Part shown: piece by piece, positions 6,497-7,900 of the stretch
Layout of the letters: each line of letters opens with the position of its first letter
Position numbering within the stretch: position 1 is the first letter of the stretch
NCBI GenBank assembly: GCA_033810155.1
Contig: JAPXKJ010000047.1
Coordinates: forward strand, 1 to 7,900
DNA from: UBA3907 sp033810155
GTDB taxonomy: Bacteria > Bacillota > Sulfobacillia > Fermentithermobacillales > Fermentithermobacillaceae
Direction: 5' to 3'
DNA length: 7,900 nt
Position numbers and translations under genes: made by a program
Notes under the pieces: model-generated
Told to the model about the DNA's origin: nothing
Database searches by the model: none
The model's input: only the letters and a program-made list of their open reading frames with translations

Positions 6497-7165
6497 GTGA
6501 AGAAGTCTTCTAGGAAATATGAGGCGAGCGAGTTGTGGGGTTATCATGAGCCTACCCCCAGTGAGATAAAGCTGGAGAAAGGGCTCAAGAATGCAGGAAT
6601 CGAATTTGAAAGGGAAGTTCCCATAAAGCAATTCACATGCGATTTCCTGATCGATGACTGGCTAGTCGTTGAGGTAGATGGGGAAAGCCATGTTACCTCA
6701 TCGCGCCTGGCAGAAGACCAAAGCAGGCAGGAGATTCTAGAGAGATCTGGGTTTACTGTTATGCGAGTCCGCGCAATGGACCTGTCGTATAAGGCAGGAT
6801 TAAAGGAGTGCGTAGCGAGAATCAAACGATATCTGGAGAAAGGGCCTCCCGGATCTCAAAAAGAACCGTCTGAGAACTTATACATAAAAGACCAAGTCGA
6901 AAAAGCTAGGCGTGACCTTGCGGATAAGGCAAGGGAACAAGGTCTGAAGGCAAAGAGGCAGCGTGAAATTGAAGCCGAGAGGTATTACGCTAAAGGTGAT
7001 GAAGGTTCACCCGATGTTTCTATCGCACCGGAAAGCATGGATGATTATTTCGGAACTGATGAATCGGATTTTGAGGCTCTCCTAAAACAGTATGATTGGA
7101 GCAAGGCTTCGCCCAAAGATGATTGCGACAGAAGGATGAATTCAAAGAAACACCCTAAATCTTAG
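6497..7165 (+). CDS. DUF559 / Vsr-like PD-(D/E)XK domain protein with charged C-terminal extension
   Basis: The first 105 or so residues match the DUF559 family, related to the very-short-patch repair endonuclease Vsr and the PD-(D/E)XK nuclease fold. Visible elements in order are TPSEIKLEKGL (Glu23), FEREVPI, the CDFLI strand with Asp49, VVEVDGESH with Glu59, Asp61 and His65, the DQSRQEIL helix, and GFTVMRVRAMDL. The D...ExD set suggests a metal-dependent nuclease site, so DNA cleavage is plausible but unproven; DUF559 proteins are mostly uncharacterised. Residues 107-222 are an extension not usual for the family: a Lys/Arg/Glu-rich probable coiled coil (about 123-165), an acidic stretch ending in DYFGTDESDFEALLKQYDW, and a basic tail. 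The GTG start is chosen from its ribosome binding site and because the domain fits fully. It sits between the S9 peptidase and LapA-domain genes, close to recJ, hinting at a DNA-related role, but context alone is weak evidence. Confidence 0.82.
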   Translation: MKKSSRKYEASELWGYHEPTPSEIKLEKGLKNAGIEFEREVPIKQFTCDFLIDDWLVVEVDGESHVTSSRLAEDQSRQEILERSGFTVMRVRAMDLSYKAGLKECVARIKRYLEKGPPGSQKEPSENLYIKDQVEKARRDLADKAREQGLKAKRQREIEAERYYAKGDEGSPDVSIAPESMDDYFGTDESDFEALLKQYDWSKASPKDDCDRRMNSKKHPKS

Positions 7166-7176
7166 GTAGTTATGTA

Positions 7177-7185
7177 GGGAGGTGA
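7177..7185 (+). promoter_or_regulatory. Ribosome binding site of the LapA-domain gene
   Basis: GGGAGGTGA is a strong Shine-Dalgarno seven bases before ATG 7193 and suggests efficient translation of this small membrane protein. Confidence 0.75.
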
Positions 7186-7192
7186 CTAAAGC

Positions 7193-7534
7193 ATGCTTTA
7201 CTTTATGGTGATCCTGCTTATTATCGTAGTTGTATTTGCTCTTCAGAATTCTCAATTGGTAAGTATCAGTTTTCTTGGATGGAGCACGTATATTAACCTT
7301 GCTTTAGTAATTTTGGTTTCTTTGTGTGTGGGTCTCGTAGTCGGTGCCCTCTGGAGCTGGTTCAAAGGCGGAAAAGCCAGAGGTGAGGTGAGAGACTTGA
7401 AAAAAGAGGTCGAATCTCTCGGCATGAAGATTCAGAATTTGGAGAACCAACTTAAAACTGAGACCGAAAAGGCCAAGCGAATGATAGAACAAAGCCAGAG
7501 GTCGGAGATTGAGAACAAGCGAAATGAAGGTTGA
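7193..7534 (+). CDS. LapA-domain (DUF1049) small membrane protein
   Basis: This 113-residue protein has the LapA/DUF1049 layout. A first membrane helix (about residues 3-17) ends in the signature VFALQNSQLVSISFLGW, followed by a second helix (about 35-56, NLALVILVSLCVGLVVGALW), and then a charged, heptad-like cytoplasmic coiled coil (about 62-110) ending in Lys/Glu/Arg-rich sequence. In E. coli, LapA works with LapB (YciM) in controlling LpxC turnover and lipopolysaccharide synthesis. No LapB-like TPR gene is seen here, so a lipopolysaccharide role is not shown by this window and I give no gene symbol. The start is fixed by a strong ribosome binding site. The end overlaps the recJ-like start by 11 bases, which points to translational coupling. 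Many phyla carry such two-helix proteins of unknown role. Confidence 0.85.
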   Translation: MLYFMVILLIIVVVFALQNSQLVSISFLGWSTYINLALVILVSLCVGLVVGALWSWFKGGKARGEVRDLKKEVESLGMKIQNLENQLKTETEKAKRMIEQSQRSEIENKRNEG

Positions 7535-7900
7535 AGGCACGTCCTTCGCTAGGGCTCCCTTTGTAAACGTAAAAGGAGATATTGGCGAATGGGAAATCGC
7601 TCAGATTTCCTATGACGGACCGCATAAGGAACTGTCGAAAGATTTAGGGATTTCTGCTGAACTAGCTTGGCTGCTGTTAAGACGCTCCGGAGGTTCGGTC
7701 GGCGGTGCTAAGGACCTATGGACAGGACGGTATGATTTCCCGTGCGTAAGGGATCTGCCAGGAATCGGAAAGGGCATAGACAGGATAAGCTCGGCGATAG
7801 ACGCTAATGAAGGCATATTGATTTATTCAGACTTTGACGCAGACGGGGTTACTTCTGCGGTCATACTCAAAGAGGCACTGGAACTGGCTGGAGCATGTCA
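7524..7900 (+). CDS. recJ: Single-stranded-DNA exonuclease RecJ-like DHH phosphoesterase, N-terminal part
   Basis: Only the first 125 residues are inside the window. The segment DLPGIGKGIDRISSAIDANE is followed by ILIYSDFDADGVTSAVILKEALELAG, where DFDADG (residues 103-108) is DHH motif I, whose aspartates bind the catalytic metal. The preceding WEIAQISYDG and ELSKDLGISAELAWLLLRRS resemble the RecJ N-terminus. RecJ degrades single-stranded DNA 5' to 3' in recombination and mismatch repair. The frame is open to the right edge. ATG 7524 overlaps the end of the LapA-domain gene by 11 bases; its own ribosome binding site is poor, so coupled translation is likely. TTG 7509 in the same frame, with AGAGG seven bases before it, is an alternative that adds five residues. 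The roughly 100 residues before motif I favour RecJ over the shorter NrnA-type DHH proteins, where this motif lies close to the N-terminus, but the other motifs are outside the window. Confidence 0.82.
   Translation, partial: MKVEGTSFARAPFVNVKGDIGEWEIAQISYDGPHKELSKDLGISAELAWLLLRRSGGSVGGAKDLWTGRYDFPCVRDLPGIGKGIDRISSAIDANEGILIYSDFDADGVTSAVILKEALELAGAC

Noticed and set aside
7589..7612. ATG preceded by AAAGGAGAT, considered as the start of a gene downstream of LapA
   Set aside because: The frame (ATG GGA AAT CGC) meets a stop codon after eight codons, and the site lies inside the recJ-like reading frame.

Overview
The window is bacterial chromosome with dense, ordinary gene packing: seven recognisable protein genes, two of them cut by the window edges. 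No rRNA, tRNA, CRISPR array, insertion sequence or phage gene was seen. The gene content (three-gene proton-translocating transhydrogenase, lipid II flippase, cytosolic S9 peptidase, LapA-domain membrane protein, RecJ) and the near-balanced base composition would fit an anaerobic, peptide-using bacterium such as a member of the Synergistota. That assignment is a low-confidence inference from gene content and order, not from a marker gene.

Left part (1-2394, minus strand): an operon read right to left, pntAa - pntAb - pntB. It encodes the NAD(P) transhydrogenase, which couples hydride transfer from NADH to NADP+ to proton movement across the inner membrane. The alpha subunit is split into a soluble NAD-binding protein and a small membrane protein. 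pntB runs off the left edge before its NADP-binding domain. Gaps are 17-20 bases and each gene has its own ribosome binding site.

Centre (2395-2794): a divergent intergenic region of about 400 bases between pntAa and murJ. It must hold the promoters for both operons. It contains a perfect TATAAT box, a 9-base inverted repeat around that box, an 11-base perfect tandem repeat and a small hairpin. No convincing gene was found in it.

Right part (2795-7900, plus strand): five co-directional genes with small gaps or overlap and no convincing terminator between them, so probably one transcription unit. They are murJ (lipid II flippase), an S9 acylaminoacyl-peptidase-like serine peptidase with a complete catalytic triad, a DUF559/Vsr-like PD-(D/E)XK protein with a long charged tail, a LapA-domain (DUF1049) two-helix membrane protein, and the start of a recJ-like DHH phosphoesterase that overlaps the LapA gene and leaves the window. 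The genes mix cell envelope, peptide turnover and DNA repair and do not form one obvious pathway.

No clearly new biological system is visible. The points most worth a second look are the C-terminal extension of the DUF559 protein and its position beside recJ, the Ala/Pro/Glu-rich linker in PntB, the MurJ variant lacking two arginines that matter in E. coli, and the repeat-bearing divergent promoter region.
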